NCBI GenBank assembly: GCA_902702965.1
Contig: CACRXP010000384.1
Span: 472,624 to 536,623, forward strand
Direction: 5' to 3'
DNA: 64,000 bases
Source of the DNA: Spirometra erinaceieuropaei
Lineage: Eukaryota > Platyhelminthes > Cestoda > Diphyllobothriidea > Diphyllobothriidae
A program made the position numbers and the translations under genes. Below, piece by piece: positions 45,381-58,299 of the stretch. Below the pieces are notes generated by a model. That model saw only the letters and a list, made by a program, of their open reading frames with translations. It ran no database searches and was not told the origin of the DNA. Every line of letters starts with the position of its first letter. Position 1 is the stretch's first letter.

Positions 45381-47610
45381 CTCCCGTGGTTAGCAGTAAT
45401 TCCCGACCTAAATCCGACGCAGTATTTTGAGTATGCCGGAGCATCGAAGATGCATCTGGGGTAATTTAGCGGACCTGGTGCAGTTGCAGGCAAAGCAACT
45501 ATGTTGGAGAATCGGGGAGACTGTTACCGACGTGAATCGTCAAACACCCGGCAGGAGTGCGGAGAAATAACGCCAACTCTCAAGTCGCGGCCCATTCGAC
45601 GAGACCCGGACGCAAATTCAAGTTCGATGATGCCGAAATTCTTGCGAGAGGTGATGTTCGCGTGAGCCGCGAGTTGCCCGGATCATGCTCCATTGGACTC
45701 CAGTCTACCAACAAGTGCGATGACATCCCTACCACATATTTGGTGCTGACACATAATCCGGACAAAGTAGTTAGCCACTCGGGAACGCACAGGCCGTTAA
45801 AACAGATGGCTGAGCAATCAGCACTCCAGTATCCAATACGGACGATGAAACTGCAGTCATTAACAACTCGAATGCTGACCCTCAGGCAATTAGCGCACCA
45901 GCGGGGAACAATCATCGATAAAAGGGATAGTGCATACTTAACATAGGCATAGCGAGTACATGCAATAAATACTGCATCTTGCTGAGCATGAATCACCCCT
46001 ATTTGTCACTGTCTCTGAGGATGGATTCGAGCTGGAGTCCGGAACTTCAGGCGAATAAAGTTTTTGTTACAGCGGTCGTTTCTAGTTCTTCACAATTCCA
46101 GGGATGTCCACCGTTTGCTCCTCCGCAGACTGGACGCGGAGTGCTTACAGCGACCGTAGACTTGCGCCGCATATACTGCCCCCACTCCTCCTCTCACACC
46201 ACACGGTGTAATCACAACCATGATCGATAAGAACCGAAATCGAAAGCCTCTAGCGGCTGCACTACTGTCCGATCAATCAGACGGAACTACGGTGATCTCA
46301 TCAGTAAATATTTTGCTTGCTCTTACACGATAGCGTCGAGAAGAATGATCATTGTCAAGCAGTGTTTTAGGAAATTATTAAGGCGCTCTGTCTTGAGCCT
46401 TTGTGCGTCTCGCTACAGTGTTCTTGCAGGAGCTTATGTGAAATTCCAGACTGCGTCGACTCCTGCTTAATGGTGTCTATATGACACTCCCATTCATTTC
46501 GGACCCCAGTCGTCCTCCTTTCTTACTGTGTGAAATCCTGGTAGTTTGTGTTTAGAACAGGAGTGTGGTGGCACGTTTAGGTGCGGGTTTACGCCGCGCA
46601 AGTCAACTGAGCAATCTCGCACCTCCAGTCTTCTTTGCTCTGCCATGTACCCGTGCACAGGTGTTATGGGGGTAGGAAGAGAGAGTTGGGTTGATACGGC
46701 GCAAGCCTACGATCACGCGTAAGTCGTCGTCTTTACGTCGGAATCAACGGGTGAACTATCGCACGGTTTCAGATACGAGGTGTTGGAGGATTAAAGTATA
46801 AATAGACGTTGCATTGAAGGGCGCCATCAGTTTGTCTTTTGTAATTTACTTCTTTAGACAGTTCTTTAATAAGGCATTTAGCCGACAGCTGTTCGCGTAT
46901 TTCACTTTTATTGGGGTAATGTCAAGAAATAGTTGGGACTTCTGGCTTGTGTTTTCACTCCCATAAAATAACACTGATACTTTGGTTGCAAACGAAACAT
47001 CTGCTTGTCTTTTTTATCGAAACCTTTTTGGATATATTTTTCTACGTTTAGGCCCCGTCCTGCGATTATAAATGAACTACATAGTAGCCATATAAATGCT
47101 AGCATATTGCCCAAATTGCTGATGCTTTGTCTCTTCTGTTTCCAAACTACGAACTTACAGTGATCAGATCGCACAAATAATATCTTACTTTATCCTCAAA
47201 AGTTAAAATCGGCATTCGATAACCAACCCTCTTGCAAATGGTAGGCCTAGATGCGTTAGTACGGTTTTTTAGGGTAAACACTCAGACGGATACACTAATG
47301 GGATATTATGCAATCAATAAAGCCTCTGGTTATCAAAAATAACCTTTTTGTACATATTTTTCTTCACTGTGGCGTCAAACTATTTCGTTTCATGATTTCC
47401 TGCGGTAAGTCTAAAATTTGAACATCCGTATGTAAAACTCGCGTTCTTCCCAAGGAACCGAACCTTTTTCAAACAAAACAAGGAACATCTGTCGGACAAG
47501 CATAAATGCATGCATGCGTGTGTATAGTAGGACAAATTCTCGTTCTCTTCATGCGGTTTCGCAAACAAGTTCCTCGTATCTCTGCTAAAGTCTATTCCTC
47601 TCGTGTTCAG
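45381..47610 (+). repeat. 2.2-kb segmental duplication, copy 1, carrying a PLE end
   Basis: The first 680 bp are a PLE 3' part: SCRQSNYVGESGRLLPT (GIY-YIG core), a frameshift, then RRNNANSQVAAHSTRPG, DDAEILARGDVRVSRELPGS, then the tail to TAA near 45944, and a decayed terminal motif at 46015-46044. Beyond it, non-coding DNA to about 47610 also repeats at 50.7-52.2 kb, so the duplication postdates the PLE insertion. Confidence 0.85.
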
Positions 47611-48935
47611 TCGGATCTGCCGAACTTTATCCATTGCTGAACTTCGGGAACCACCTTCACTGGGTTATTTCAGGAACATCTGGACGTAAGAATGCTATTC
47701 CAGATCGTGTGTGGCTCGCGTAGACGGGTTGTTTATATTTGTCGTCCGCCTGCGGCCGTCGTGGCCCCATTTTGCCTTAAACTGTTACACAATATGGTGG
47801 AATTACGATTCTATGCACACAGATTGCTCCCAAACCTTCAAGATTTGATTTCAGAGAATAACAGTCAATAGTTAACTGATGCCCTGTTATTGAGCTTTCA
47901 AAAGGATCGTGAAGAATTTGATCTCTACTGTAAACGTGCTATATTTCCCATCCTCCATCCACCGCTGCACGTCGGGCACTGCTCTCAACGGATGATTCCG
48001 GAAACACCTAAAGTGCAAATTCTATTTCAATTAAGGCCCCCTCATCTGAATGCGGGAATCTGATAAACGGAAGATGAAATCTCGTATGTCTCTCGTAGCA
48101 TGCAGGGAATGGCTAAAGGTATAAGTTACCATTGAGTACGTGCACACGATATAGATAACCTGAAGTTGATTGCCACTCATCCCAGCTTTTCACCGGATTA
48201 ATGATAGATTGATCCTGAAAGACCTCCAGGAAAGCCGCGATCATGAATTGGGGCATATGTGACCGCGGCAAGACTGTGTTGTGGATCGCCGTGAAACTCC
48301 TACCTCAACATGCCCTGCTGTAGAGTTTACGCAAGTTAGTATAATGGCGCTACATATAACATAGAAACAGACTGATTATGTCGTAGTATGTACACACTGA
48401 TTAGCATCATGCGTCTGGTATGTGTGACGAATTGGTGTAGATGCTGACTTTGTTCTTCGAAACATCCACGACAAGGCGTATACAGTCAAATCTCCATTAC
48501 CGACAACAGCTTAGAGATAATGCATTGCATGCCTATACATATTATTTGGAGATTTCGAGTTCTTCCGAATCGAATAAACCAGTTTTGCGGGTGAATATTT
48601 ATAAACACATTTGGAAAAATCATACGCACAATGTAGAACCTCAACCTGATGTTTTCACTAGAAGCCGATATCTGTCTCATCAGCTGCATGCTTTCATGTC
48701 ACCTGAGAGGCAGTTACTGCTTTCTAACGAAGAAACGGCGGTCTAAACAATCGCATTTGGAACATTGCATTCCTTTAGAGAAGGTTAGTCGGCAGAAGCG
48801 AGTTATGAATTTCCGACTGTCGAATGGAGTTCATCAAGCGCTCTACTGCGTTGACTGTTAAATACGCCGATAGCTACCATGCATATTCCTATCCCCAAGC
48901 AGCCGTGAATTAACAAACACTATATAATGATAGGG
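47611..48935. other. Unassigned stretch
   Basis: A 101-codon plus-strand open frame at 48441-48746 shows no recognisable domain. No other content was recognised. Confidence 0.3.
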
Positions 48936-48939
48936 AGCG

Positions 48940-49050
48940 CTCGCCGGTCGTTCTTACGGAACTCACTGGTTCCGTTGTGCCTTACGGGCTCTCTCTCGAG
49001 CCCAACCAGCAGCCGCAGAGCGGCGCATGATATAGGCAGTCAGTGAACCA
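48940..49050 (-). mobile_element. SINE 3' tail fragment
   Basis: GGGCTCTCTCTCGAGCCCAA and GCAGCCGCAGAGCGGCGCAT match the tail of the SINEs at 24.85 and 25.3 kb in reverse orientation. Confidence 0.5.
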
Positions 49051-50048
49051 GAAACGCGTGCTCGGTGGCTCCTGTAGAATTACACGTTGGATTGCCGGAA
49101 AAAATTACGTCAACTACATTGTTGCAAATGTGGTTGAGTAGTCTCCGCTGATTTCAGTAGGTGTGCGGAACAGAATTCCTGTATTCACACTCGTTGTTCA
49201 ACAATAGTTTTACCCAATTATGTCCGTAGACTTTAGGGCTACTCTATTGCACCTTCATGGTTTCATACAAAACGATGCAGGACACAGGAACAGGAACCCA
49301 CCGTAATACAGAAAGAAAGGTTGAGTCAGTGGCAAGATTTCGGTTAGCACACGAGAATGGTATCAGCGCGGGACTAGCAGACTGTCGCATCGCAATTTAC
49401 AGCAGTTTTTGTAACTGCAATAACCTAGAAAATGCCGCTGGGTTTAGGCCTTCTTCATTTATTGCGGCTGCTCCCAAAACATTTATTGTCAAGCCTGTTC
49501 TGTCTTACGGGGTATTTGTGTCATTACACTAGCTTATCTGCAAAAATGCCAATTTAATGTGGATTACTTTCTGAAACCATTAGCGACGAGCCCGCTCTCT
49601 GTTACCATTATCTTGTCGTTTCCTCTGCTCCCTGGGCTTCTTGGATGAGGACAATGCGGGCACACATTTACCTATATATATATTCGAAGAAAAATGAGTC
49701 TTTTGGGAAAATGAACTAACTTTATTTCGCAAATTTTCGAGTCTAGTTCCGCAGCTCGTCCTCAGACATGTAGCAAGTGTGGAAAAACAGTTAAAATCAA
49801 AACATACCATAACAATCGATATATATATATATAGCCTAAGGTCTTCTTAAAATACGGCGGTACCCTACATGTGGAAATAGTAGAGCCACCGCATTCGCAA
49901 TGACCAATTTTGGTACACTGAATGCCCTACTCAAGATAAGCGCTTGATGCGTTGATAGCTCTAGTTCCGGCATTTCTTTCAAATTCATCATACCACCTGG
50001 CGGACAATAAAGTGCTTGATGGATGATCGAGATGTGGACGACAGATGA
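49051..50048. other. Gap holding one PLE terminal motif
   Basis: A minus-strand motif lies at 49735-49765 (CTGAGGACGAGCTGCGG, GAAAATTT). An (AT)n run lies at about 49821-49833. Otherwise unassigned. Confidence 0.4.
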
Positions 50049-52225
50049 CTCCCGTGGTTAGCAGAAGTTCCCGACCTAAATCCGACGTAGTATTTTGGGT
50101 ATACCGTTGATCCTCGATTTAGTGAGCACCGCAAATGCATCTGGATTCACTTAGTAGATCTGGTGCAGTTGCAGAACAAGCAACTACGTTGAGAAACGGG
50201 GAGACTGCTACCGATGCGAATCGCCGAACACGCGGCTGGAGTGTGGAGAAATGACGCCAACTTTCAAGTCGCGACCCATCCGAAAAGACCCGGCTGCAAA
50301 TTCAAGTTCGATTATGACGAAATTCTTGCTAGAGGTGATAATCGCGTGAGCCGCGAGTTGCTCGGGTCATGTTTTTATTGGATTCCAGTCTATCAACCAG
50401 TGCGATGGCATCCCTACCACATATTTGGTGCCGACACATAATCCGGACAAAGTAGTTAGCCACTCGGGAACGCACAGGCCGTTAAAACAGACGGCCGAGC
50501 AATCAGCACTCCAGTATCCAATACGGACGATAAAACTGCAGTCAATAACAACTCGAATGTTGACCATCAGGCAATTAGCGCACCAGCGGGGAACAATCAT
50601 CGATAAAAGGGATAGTGCATACTTAACATAGGCATAGCGAGTACATGCAATACATACTGCATCTTGCTGAGCATGAATCACCCCTATTTGTCACTGCCTC
50701 TGAGGATGGATTCGATCTGGAGTCCGGAACTTCAGGCGAATAAAGTTTTTGTTACAGCGGTCGTTTCTAGTTCTTCACAATTCCAGGGATGTCCACCGTT
50801 TGCTCCTCCGCAGACTGGACGCGGAGTGCTTACAGCGACCGTAGACTTGCGCCGCATATACTGCCCCCACTCCGCCTCTCACACCACACGGTGTAATCAC
50901 AACCATGATCGATAAGAACCGAAATCGAAAGCCTCTAGCGGCTGCACTACTGTCCGAGCAATCAGACGGAACTACGGTGATCTCATCAGTAAATATTTTG
51001 CTTGCTCTTACACGATAGCGTCGAGAAGAATAATCATTGTCAAGCAGTGTTTTAGGAAATTACTAAGGCGCTCTGTCTGGAGCCTTTGTGCGTCTCGCTA
51101 CAGTGTTCTTGCAGGAGCTTATGTGAAATACCAGACTGCGTCGACTCCTGCTTAATGGCGTCTATATGACACTCCCATTCATTTCGGACCCCAGTCGTCC
51201 TCCTTTCTTACTGTGTGAAATCCTGGTAGTTTGTGTTTAGAACAGGAGTGTGGTGGCACGTTTAGGTGCGGGTTTACGCCGCGCAAGTCAACGGAGCGAT
51301 CTCGCACCTCCAGTCTTCTTTGCTCTGCCATGTACCCGTGCACAGGTGTTATGGGGGTAGGAAGAGAGAGTTGGGTTGATTCGGCGCAAGCCCACGATCA
51401 CGCGTAAGTCGTCGTCTTTACGTCGGATTCAACGGGTGAACTATCGCAGGGTTTCAGATATGAGGTGTTGGAGGATTAAAGTATAAATAGACGTTGCATT
51501 GAAGGGCGCCATCAGTTTGTCTTTCGTAATTTACTTTTTCAGAAAGTTCTCTACTAGGGCATTTAGCCGACGGCTGTTCGCGTATTTCACCTTTATCGGG
51601 GTGATGTCAAGAAATATCTGGGCCTCCTGGCCTGCGTTTTCACTCCCAAAAGTAACTCTGGTAATTTGGTTGCAAACGAAAAATTAACTTCTCTTCTTTA
51701 TCGAAAACATTATAGATATCTTTGTCCAGGTTTAGTCTCGCTCTGCGATTAGAAGGGAACTTCACAGTAGCCATAATGGGATATTATGCAATCGATAGAG
51801 CCTCTGGTTTTCAAAAATAACCTGTTTGTACATATTCTCCTTCATTTAACTTACGAGGATTAAAAATAAAATCCACCAGAGTCAAAATTGCTGTCCCTTC
51901 CTTCTGCAAGCTCCTAAGACTGCCATAACTCTTACCGCTTTTACGCACCTGTAGTCTGTTTGTGCGGTGGCTGTGGCGTCAAACTCTTTCGTTTCATGAC
52001 TTCACTCTCCCCGTGTTAAGTCACAAAGTCCGTGCGTAAGACTCGAGTTCGCCCCGAGGAACCTAACCGTTTTCAAACAAAACAAGGAATATCTGTCGTA
52101 CACGCATAAATGCATGCATGTGTGTGTCTAGTCAGACAAATTCTCGTTCTGTTCATGCAGTTGCGCGAACAATTTCCAACGTCACTCTTGTCTCGTAGCT
52201 CCGCCAAAGTCTGTCGCACGAGTGG
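50049..52225 (+). repeat. 2.2-kb segmental duplication, copy 2, carrying a PLE end
   Basis: Matches 45381-47610. The GIY-YIG remnant is more broken here (the core reads out of frame), but IAEHAAGVWRNDANFQVATH, DEILARGDNRVSRELLGS and the tail remain. The terminal motif is at 50700-50729. The two copies differ by indels: the first has extra sequence near 47060-47280, the second near 51850-51970. Confidence 0.85.
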
Positions 52226-52349
52226 AAAACCGCCAAAGACGAATACTTCCTATGTGCTCATTTACGACTCAGTACTTTGGGAGGTTTTCAATAGTGCATT
52301 TATTGTCATTCAGCTGCAAAAAATCGGCGACTTCGGTGGGGTTTGAAAC

Positions 52350-52830
52350 AACCACAGCAGGGTGAGGGCGTGCGTGGAGCCAACATTCTAACCAACTGAG
52401 CTATGGGGCCTACCGTCTCATGTTACCCGCCCAGCTTACTTCAAAGTATGGAATAAACCAAATCGGATATGGTAGTCTGACTGTCCAAGCAGGATTTCCC
52501 AAGTAATCAATCCAGGATCCACTAGATGACTACGAGACTCACGGTAATAATATGTTGTTTGGCAGATTTCAGGTAATTTATTTCGACCTAACAGTGAAGA
52601 ACCCAGCTAGGTAATTTGACCCAAATTCGATTAAACCCACGGCTGTCAGAGGAGCCTCGTATTTTACGTGGCTAAAAGGTGGGCTGCACTCAAGCCCCAA
52701 CTTGCTGTCGTCGGCTCGAATCCCACCGAGGTCGCTGAGGTTTTCCTAATTGGATCAAGAGAAACTTGTTAGTCCTCAATCACCAGTCATACCCAAACTC
52801 AGGCTATGACGTGAGTTGTCATTCTATCGA
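52350..52830 (+). mobile_element. Second type of tRNA-like SINE pieces
   Basis: At 52665-52830 an A-box-like GTGGCTAAAAGG and B-box-like GGCTCGAATCCC are spaced as in a tRNA. At 52385-52412 a minus-strand CCCCATAGCTCAGTTGGTTA resembles the 5' half of a tRNA. Neither folds into a complete tRNA by eye. Confidence 0.4.
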
Positions 52831-53531
52831 TCAAGTGTATGAAAGAAAAATCCGAATATAGGGGAAAAGTGATTAGTTTTTGTTATGGTAAGAGAAACAC
52901 TTGAAGTTTTCAACGGAGGACGGTCACGGCTCGAGAAAATCAGGGTCGTCAACTATCTCCGCGACCGGCGATCGCGGGGACAATTCAGGTCGCGGTGACA
53001 TTCGGGTCGGATGCAGCCACACAGGTGCCATTAGCGGGTCACACATCAAACAAACTGCGCCATATAAGGAGACCTGTCCGCATGACATCCCAGTCTCTAA
53101 AAGTGGGTAGACGAAACAACTACTCTAAACGTCAGACCTCCAATACGCTTCTCCCGGTGAACACCTCCTTTTCGTTCGATTTGTAGTTGTGCTCAAGGCG
53201 TACCTGTAAGCCATATATTCTACGGGTAATGTTTTAAGATGCATTTGTTGTACTAAGAAGGTCTTTTGGAGTAATGGTTTTAGTTATATTTGAACATGAG
53301 GATGGGCATTTGTGAGCCTTTTAAAGGAGTCTCAAGCATTTGCGAATTTCAGCTTTTCGGGGGTATCCGTGGTCCCGAGTCCCCCGCGAATGCCGGGAGG
53401 TTACTGTAGGGTGTACGATTTTTAGTTTGGGCAAATTGGTTTGTCCCGCACCTAAGGCAGTCTACGTAACCGAATATAAACTCAAGAAACAAGACAATGC
53501 ACAATCTGATTACTTTACTACATTGACAGTG

Positions 53532-55156
53532 CTAGCATGCAAGAGGAATAGTCCCCTCAAGCTTCGCAATTGCTGTCCAAACCGATTTCTTTATGTAACT
53601 CTTGGATATATAATCGAGGGGCAAGGAGATACCCATAGACCTCAATTCAAAGGGACGTTTGAAGGACAGTGCAGTGATGGCGCATGTGGGTTGCGTCTGG
53701 TTGGTGTTCATTTGTCCGGAAATGTTCGCAACAAGGTCGGCAGCATGTTTTATCTTTGTCGGTGGGTCCAAGGATTTAGGGTTCGCTACCTGTAGTTGAC
53801 AAAAACAGAAATATTTGGTGGTCTTGTCCAGATGTTTGCAAACAAATCCGCTTTCCACTGACTCACTGTAAATAAAACATTAACTTACATGATATATTTC
53901 GAAATAAAGTGGTAGTCGGAGATATGTACAGGCGTAGTGTTTTACGTCAACTATATGCAGCATTTCACAGGTTCTTCTAGAGGAAATACCACCAAGAAAC
54001 ACAGCAACAGAAAACGTTCTTGTGCGTTTAACAGTTGAACTTAGGGACTGATTCAAGGCCGAAATACTCTGTGCAAGAAATCTCGCCACAGGTTCTTCCT
54101 CCTGTTTGTCTGGTGAGGATACATAGTATGGTGTCTTGGGTTTGACGTCTAAAGTGCAAAATATGTTAAGCGAAAAAAAATTACATTTCGTTCGGTTGTT
54201 TATTTGTTGGTTCACAAAAGCTGCTCAAGGTATTAATCGCCGGCTTTGCTATGCCTGGCACGATGTGGACTAGCGCAGTACGGTCATGCACCGATCTGGA
54301 CTAAGTAGGGAAACTGTTCGCCCCTTATACCTCGTGGCCTTTTTTATAAAGATTAATAATAATAATGATAATAATATAGAATATGCATCACTAAGGAATG
54401 AGCTGGTTTCTTCGGGCTTGTCCGGCCAGCCAATCATACCCTATCATTGCTGCTATTTATCTACAGACGGGGTCTCAGTCGTGGGTTACCATGTGTGACA
54501 TAACCGGCACGCTGTGTGATTAGAGCTAAAACTGATCCCCTGTCGCTCCCAGGATCTCCCGACCGCAACTGACAGACGTTGCGCTCCTAGCTGGCTGACA
54601 GGGCGTTGGGTCAACGCTCAAAGACGAAAGAATTCGGATCCCAGGCAGGATCATCCAAACCGCGTGTTGGGACATGACCGGATGACGACGGCTGCTACGC
54701 CAAACGTCTACGACATAGTCTTCCTTGTCCTTGTCCCTATTCATCCTTATGAATTATAAAAGGGGTGATCCCTACTTTCTAAAATTCAGACCTCTATCAC
54801 TCAATTCATCTACATTTCCTGCATATGTGTTAACTGTTCAATACACCTGCATGCCGCAGACCTGGATTTTATTCGAAATGAAAATTATCGCACACTGTGT
54901 AGTGCCAGGGGTAGCATGATTCTAGTCGGCAAAATACCTTGTTCTCAGAAACATAGCACAGATTCGAAAGAATTAAATCTGTAAAAATATATAGAATGTT
55001 GTGATCACCAGGAAAGATTATAAAAGAGGAAATCGAAAAGTGCGAGGAAGAGCGAAACAACTTGCATTTTCCCTCAGATTCAGACGTCAGAGTCTTTGAT
55101 CTACAGGCGAACGCAGTTTCTATAATGAATATCGTTATGCACGTTGCCAAAATCAT
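53532..55156 (-). CDS. Small secreted protein family, locus D (opposite strand)
   Basis: Minus-strand exons: 55156 to about 55090 (signal peptide MILATCITIFIIETAFAC, then RSKT), 54148-53889 (260 nt) and 53789-53532 (258 nt). Exon 2 keeps Cys-x12-Cys (RRTC to HYAC) but is 27 nt longer, near its start. Exon 3 has QPTCAITALSF and ends in PLAC-stop. The exon 2 and 3 junctions are good (acceptors CTTTAG and CTACAG, donor GTAAGT, phase 0). At the expected exon 1 donor the bases are TG, not GT; the nearest GT would shift the frame. Either exon 1 uses a different donor or the gene is damaged. It is the most diverged copy, and the only one on this strand. Confidence 0.6.
54220..54868. other. Intron 1 of locus D and unassigned DNA
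   Basis: An AATAATAATGATAATAATA stretch lies at about 54354-54377. Nothing else recognised. Confidence 0.35.
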
Positions 55157-55224
55157 GGTTCTTTTGTCTAAGGTCTTTCTCCCTAGAGTGTAATGGTCTA
55201 TAAAATCGGGGTTTTTATCAATGC

Positions 55225-55255
55225 TTTTATGCGTCGTTGCCCAATCAGCTCATAG
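55225..55255 (-). promoter_or_regulatory. Putative promoter element of locus D
   Basis: The minus strand has GAGCTGATTGGGC followed by CATAAAAG, about 75-95 bp before the ATG. The GATTGG box is shared with loci A, B and C. Confidence 0.4.
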
Positions 55256-55259
55256 TGCG

Positions 55260-56229
55260 TTTAACTCAGCTGACTGTCACTTTTTAAATTAAAAAAGTAA
55301 GTCTCTCTGAGCGATTTACTGCTGGAGGAGAAAAACCAACACCGTTAGTACCTTTGGCAGTAGAAGCCACAAAAAAGAAAAAAGATTTGCATAACATTGT
55401 CATGTAGCTAAACGGATGTGATGGGCGGGAAATTTTGACCAGCTCAGGTGAGCCTATTTCAAACTGATAAAATAGTTAAATGGGGCCACAGAAATGCAAA
55501 AATTAAAATTAAAACCAATATTCACATCGACCGTCGCAAACAACGACATCAGTCGACTACCTCAGGGAATGTGTGCAACAAGCAGGACATTCGTGGGGTC
55601 GGCTGTGGAAGTAATGGTAGACTTTCACTGCATCTGCCGCACTCACTCTTTCCTCAACAACCCCAATCCGGTGTCTAGGTAAAGTCAAGAGGACTTGAGG
55701 AGGGTGTGGACAAATTTGGCTAGCGCGTGTCATTACACTGTCCCCCTTTATTCGGCATCTGTTATGGATACACAAACCAATAAAGCCTACCGGAAAACTA
55801 ATCGGCCAAAGAGCGGCCCATCTATATATACACATATATTAAGAAAGGTGAAGTTCTCTGGGAAACAGCAGAATTTTATTGTGAATTTTCGAGACTGGTT
55901 GAAATACATATATATATATATATGGGCATTACGTGGTTATTCCACAGTAGTTGATTGTCTTCGACTCAAATGTTCATTGAAATTTCGGTTCTGACCCTAA
56001 AAAGTCATGTCCCGGAGACTTAACTCCAAGTTCTGCACTGATTAATTTCCGAAATTATTCACCTGATTATTCTCTGGAGTTCATATACCAGAAACCGCTA
56101 GAGAACGCTGGGGGTCCCACTGAAGAGCCGAACCCCTCGCAGCTGTGTCACGCAGCGGCAGAATATCGGCGAAACACGTGTCTGGGCTTTTAGCAAGTAT
56201 TTAGGTCGGGAGTACGGTATAATACCTTT
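55260..56229. other. Upstream of locus D; PLE end remnant near 55850-55925
   Basis: GAATTTTATTGTGAATTTTCGAG at about 55871-55893 resembles the sequence beside minus-strand PLE terminal motifs. An (AT)n run follows. No gene recognised. Confidence 0.35.
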
Positions 56230-56345
56230 ACCATATATATATATATATATGAATAACTGATGTGGTGTGCATTCCGAGGTGATATAATGAGAAAGTGAAG
56301 GCTCTTCAGCAGTTGTCACTTTCACACCCGGGAAAGGAGCCAGCT
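56230..56345 (-). mobile_element. PLE leader fragment
   Basis: Minus strand CCTCGGAATGCACACCACAT, then an (AT)n run, matches the leader at 14905-14930 and 15600-15650, where TCGGAATGCA also precedes an (AT)n run. Confidence 0.55.
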
Positions 56346-56369
56346 GAAGGTCACACGACCAACGCGAGA

Positions 56370-57214
56370 CATTGACCCACCGGCGCGCCCAATCAGCCGA
56401 GCGTAATTTGCACATGCAACGGCAGCTGATCAGCCCATCCAATTATATGGGGAGGGCCCATAGGCACACAGATTTTGCAACAAGTACGACGACCGGTCAG
56501 GAGACGGAGGTTACAGGAGCGTGCCATCGGCCGCACGCGGAGGGACCAAAGCCCATCCCGAGCCAGAAGGCAGGTCAGAGTTCGTGTATCAGACATGCCT
56601 ATAACACGGGATAGGCGGCGAGACAGAACAACTCTGGGTTAGCAGAAACAAACACCCTAAGATTACTCTGATGACGGAAACGTGGAAGTTTCCGAAACGC
56701 CAGCACCAATACGGTGTGGTCCATTCTATCGCCTCTTTTTCTTCTTCGTCTTCTTTTGTGGATAATGAACGGGATATACATAGATATATTGCTAAGGGGA
56801 GCGAAGACCCGTGTTGGAGAATACATGAGGCTAGTAAGGCGAATGAACCCTTTGTCTCTGGTGGCCAAACACTGCGCCGAATCCGGACGCAGTTTCGCCT
56901 TTCAGCATGCAGAAATTCTGGGCCGGGAAAACGACCGCATAGCCAGGGAAACAATTAAGGCTTCGCACACAGGGACAACCTCCATCAACCGTTGTGTGGC
57001 TCTTACCGCTTCCTACCAAGCCCTTCGTACGCAGCTCAGTAAACAAATGAGCAAACGTGAACCCAGGCTAAACATGAATCCAGACATGAGCGAGTCCATG
57101 GTGGAAACACACTCAGCCATCCTTCAGGCGTGTTCCGACGAAAGCCAGTCCTCACCACAACTGGTCCATCTACTAGTCCGGCGGACGATAAAACCTAGAG
57201 TCGTTGTGGCGTAA
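56370..57214 (+). pseudogene. Penelope-like tandem unit: tail, terminal motif, GIY-YIG end
   Basis: 56370-56640 resembles a PLE tail. The terminal motif at 56668-56698 (CTGATGA, C, GGAAAC, GTGGAA, GTTTCC, GAAACGCC) is well formed. The frame 56714-57214 holds the back half of a GIY-YIG domain: TRVGEYMRLVRRMNPLSLVA, FAFQHAEILGRENDRIARET, TSINRCVALTASYQALRTQL. It lacks the GIY and YIG strands and all of RT. The order, motif then endonuclease piece, repeats that at 14.8 kb. Confidence 0.7.
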
Positions 57215-57300
57215 ACAAGATTGTCAAGCTTCGACGACAGCTACGGTCAATGAAGGTACGAACGACGGTCACCAACGTCTCAACGCTGGTCCCCGATGTA

Positions 57301-58294
57301 CAGTGCGTGACCTATCTCATGAAATGTTGGCTGAAATTCTGAAATGCGTTTTCGATTAGGAAGGATTACTTGGTCGCGGTTGTGATAGTGATTATCTTAA
57401 GGCATACTCTTATAACATTTTGGACTCGGCAGGATGTCGGCTTTTAAAAGCACTTCTTTTCAATCTCCTGTAGAAAGTGTGTTTCGTAAAAAATGACTAC
57501 TTAAGTAGCATGCATTTTTCTCATTGATATTCGATGGTCTTGGAAATTCAAATATATTTTATAGAAGCCACAAACAAAAATATGCTTTCTTTTAGTCAAT
57601 CAATAGAGAATCACGTCTTCTTTATATTTTATACCTAAGGAAAAAGGATAAATAGGTTTTAAAAAGTTTCTAATTATGAGACCTTTTAAGACCGCAATAT
57701 GTCCATTCACATAGCATCGTACCTGGCCGTTTACCACTGCTCCTCATGAAATTTACAACATGGTCCGGATCCATTGCAAAATTTTATGGACCCTGTATGA
57801 TATCTCTTTAATGACATAGAAAAATATGGGATTTTCTTTACACGGAACGCATGCACTTTGTAGAGTGTAATCACTAAGCGCTAATGCAACGAATGATCAG
57901 GTTCCAAATTTTTCGGCAATTAGAAAACTTTTTTAAAACCTAATTATACTCCTTCCTTAGGTAAAAAAATATAAAGAAGACGTGATTCTCTATTGATTGA
58001 CTAAAAGAAAGCATATTTTGTTCGTGGTTTCTATAAAATATATTTGAATTTCCAAGACCATCGAATATCAATGGGAAAAATGCATGCTACTTAAGTAGTC
58101 ATTTTTTACGAAACACACTTTCTACAGGAGATTGAAAAGAAGTGCGTTTAAAAGCCGACATCGTGCCGAGTCCAAAATGTTATAAGAGTATGCCTTAAGA
58201 TAATCACTATCACAACCGCGACCAAGTAATCCTTCCTAATCGAAAACGCATTTCAGAATTTCAGCCAACATTTCATGAGATAGGTCACGCACTG
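57301..58294. mobile_element. Foldback (MITE-like) element, copy 4, best preserved
   Basis: About 994 bp. The left end CAGTGCGTGACCTATCTCAT is the exact complement of the right end ATGAGATAGGTCACGCACTG, and the arms stay nearly perfectly complementary for about 350 bp around a 280-bp centre. It is flanked by TA on both sides (57299-57300 and 58295-58296), as expected for a Tc1/mariner-type target duplication. No open frame for a transposase. Its high arm identity suggests a recent insertion or ongoing arm homogenisation. Confidence 0.9.
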
Positions 58295-58299
58295 TAGAT

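Noticed and set aside
48441..48746. 101-codon plus-strand open frame
   Set aside because: Nothing beyond length supports it.
53340..53795. 151-codon plus-strand open frame
   Set aside because: Antisense to the last exon of secreted-family locus D, which has splice and family support.
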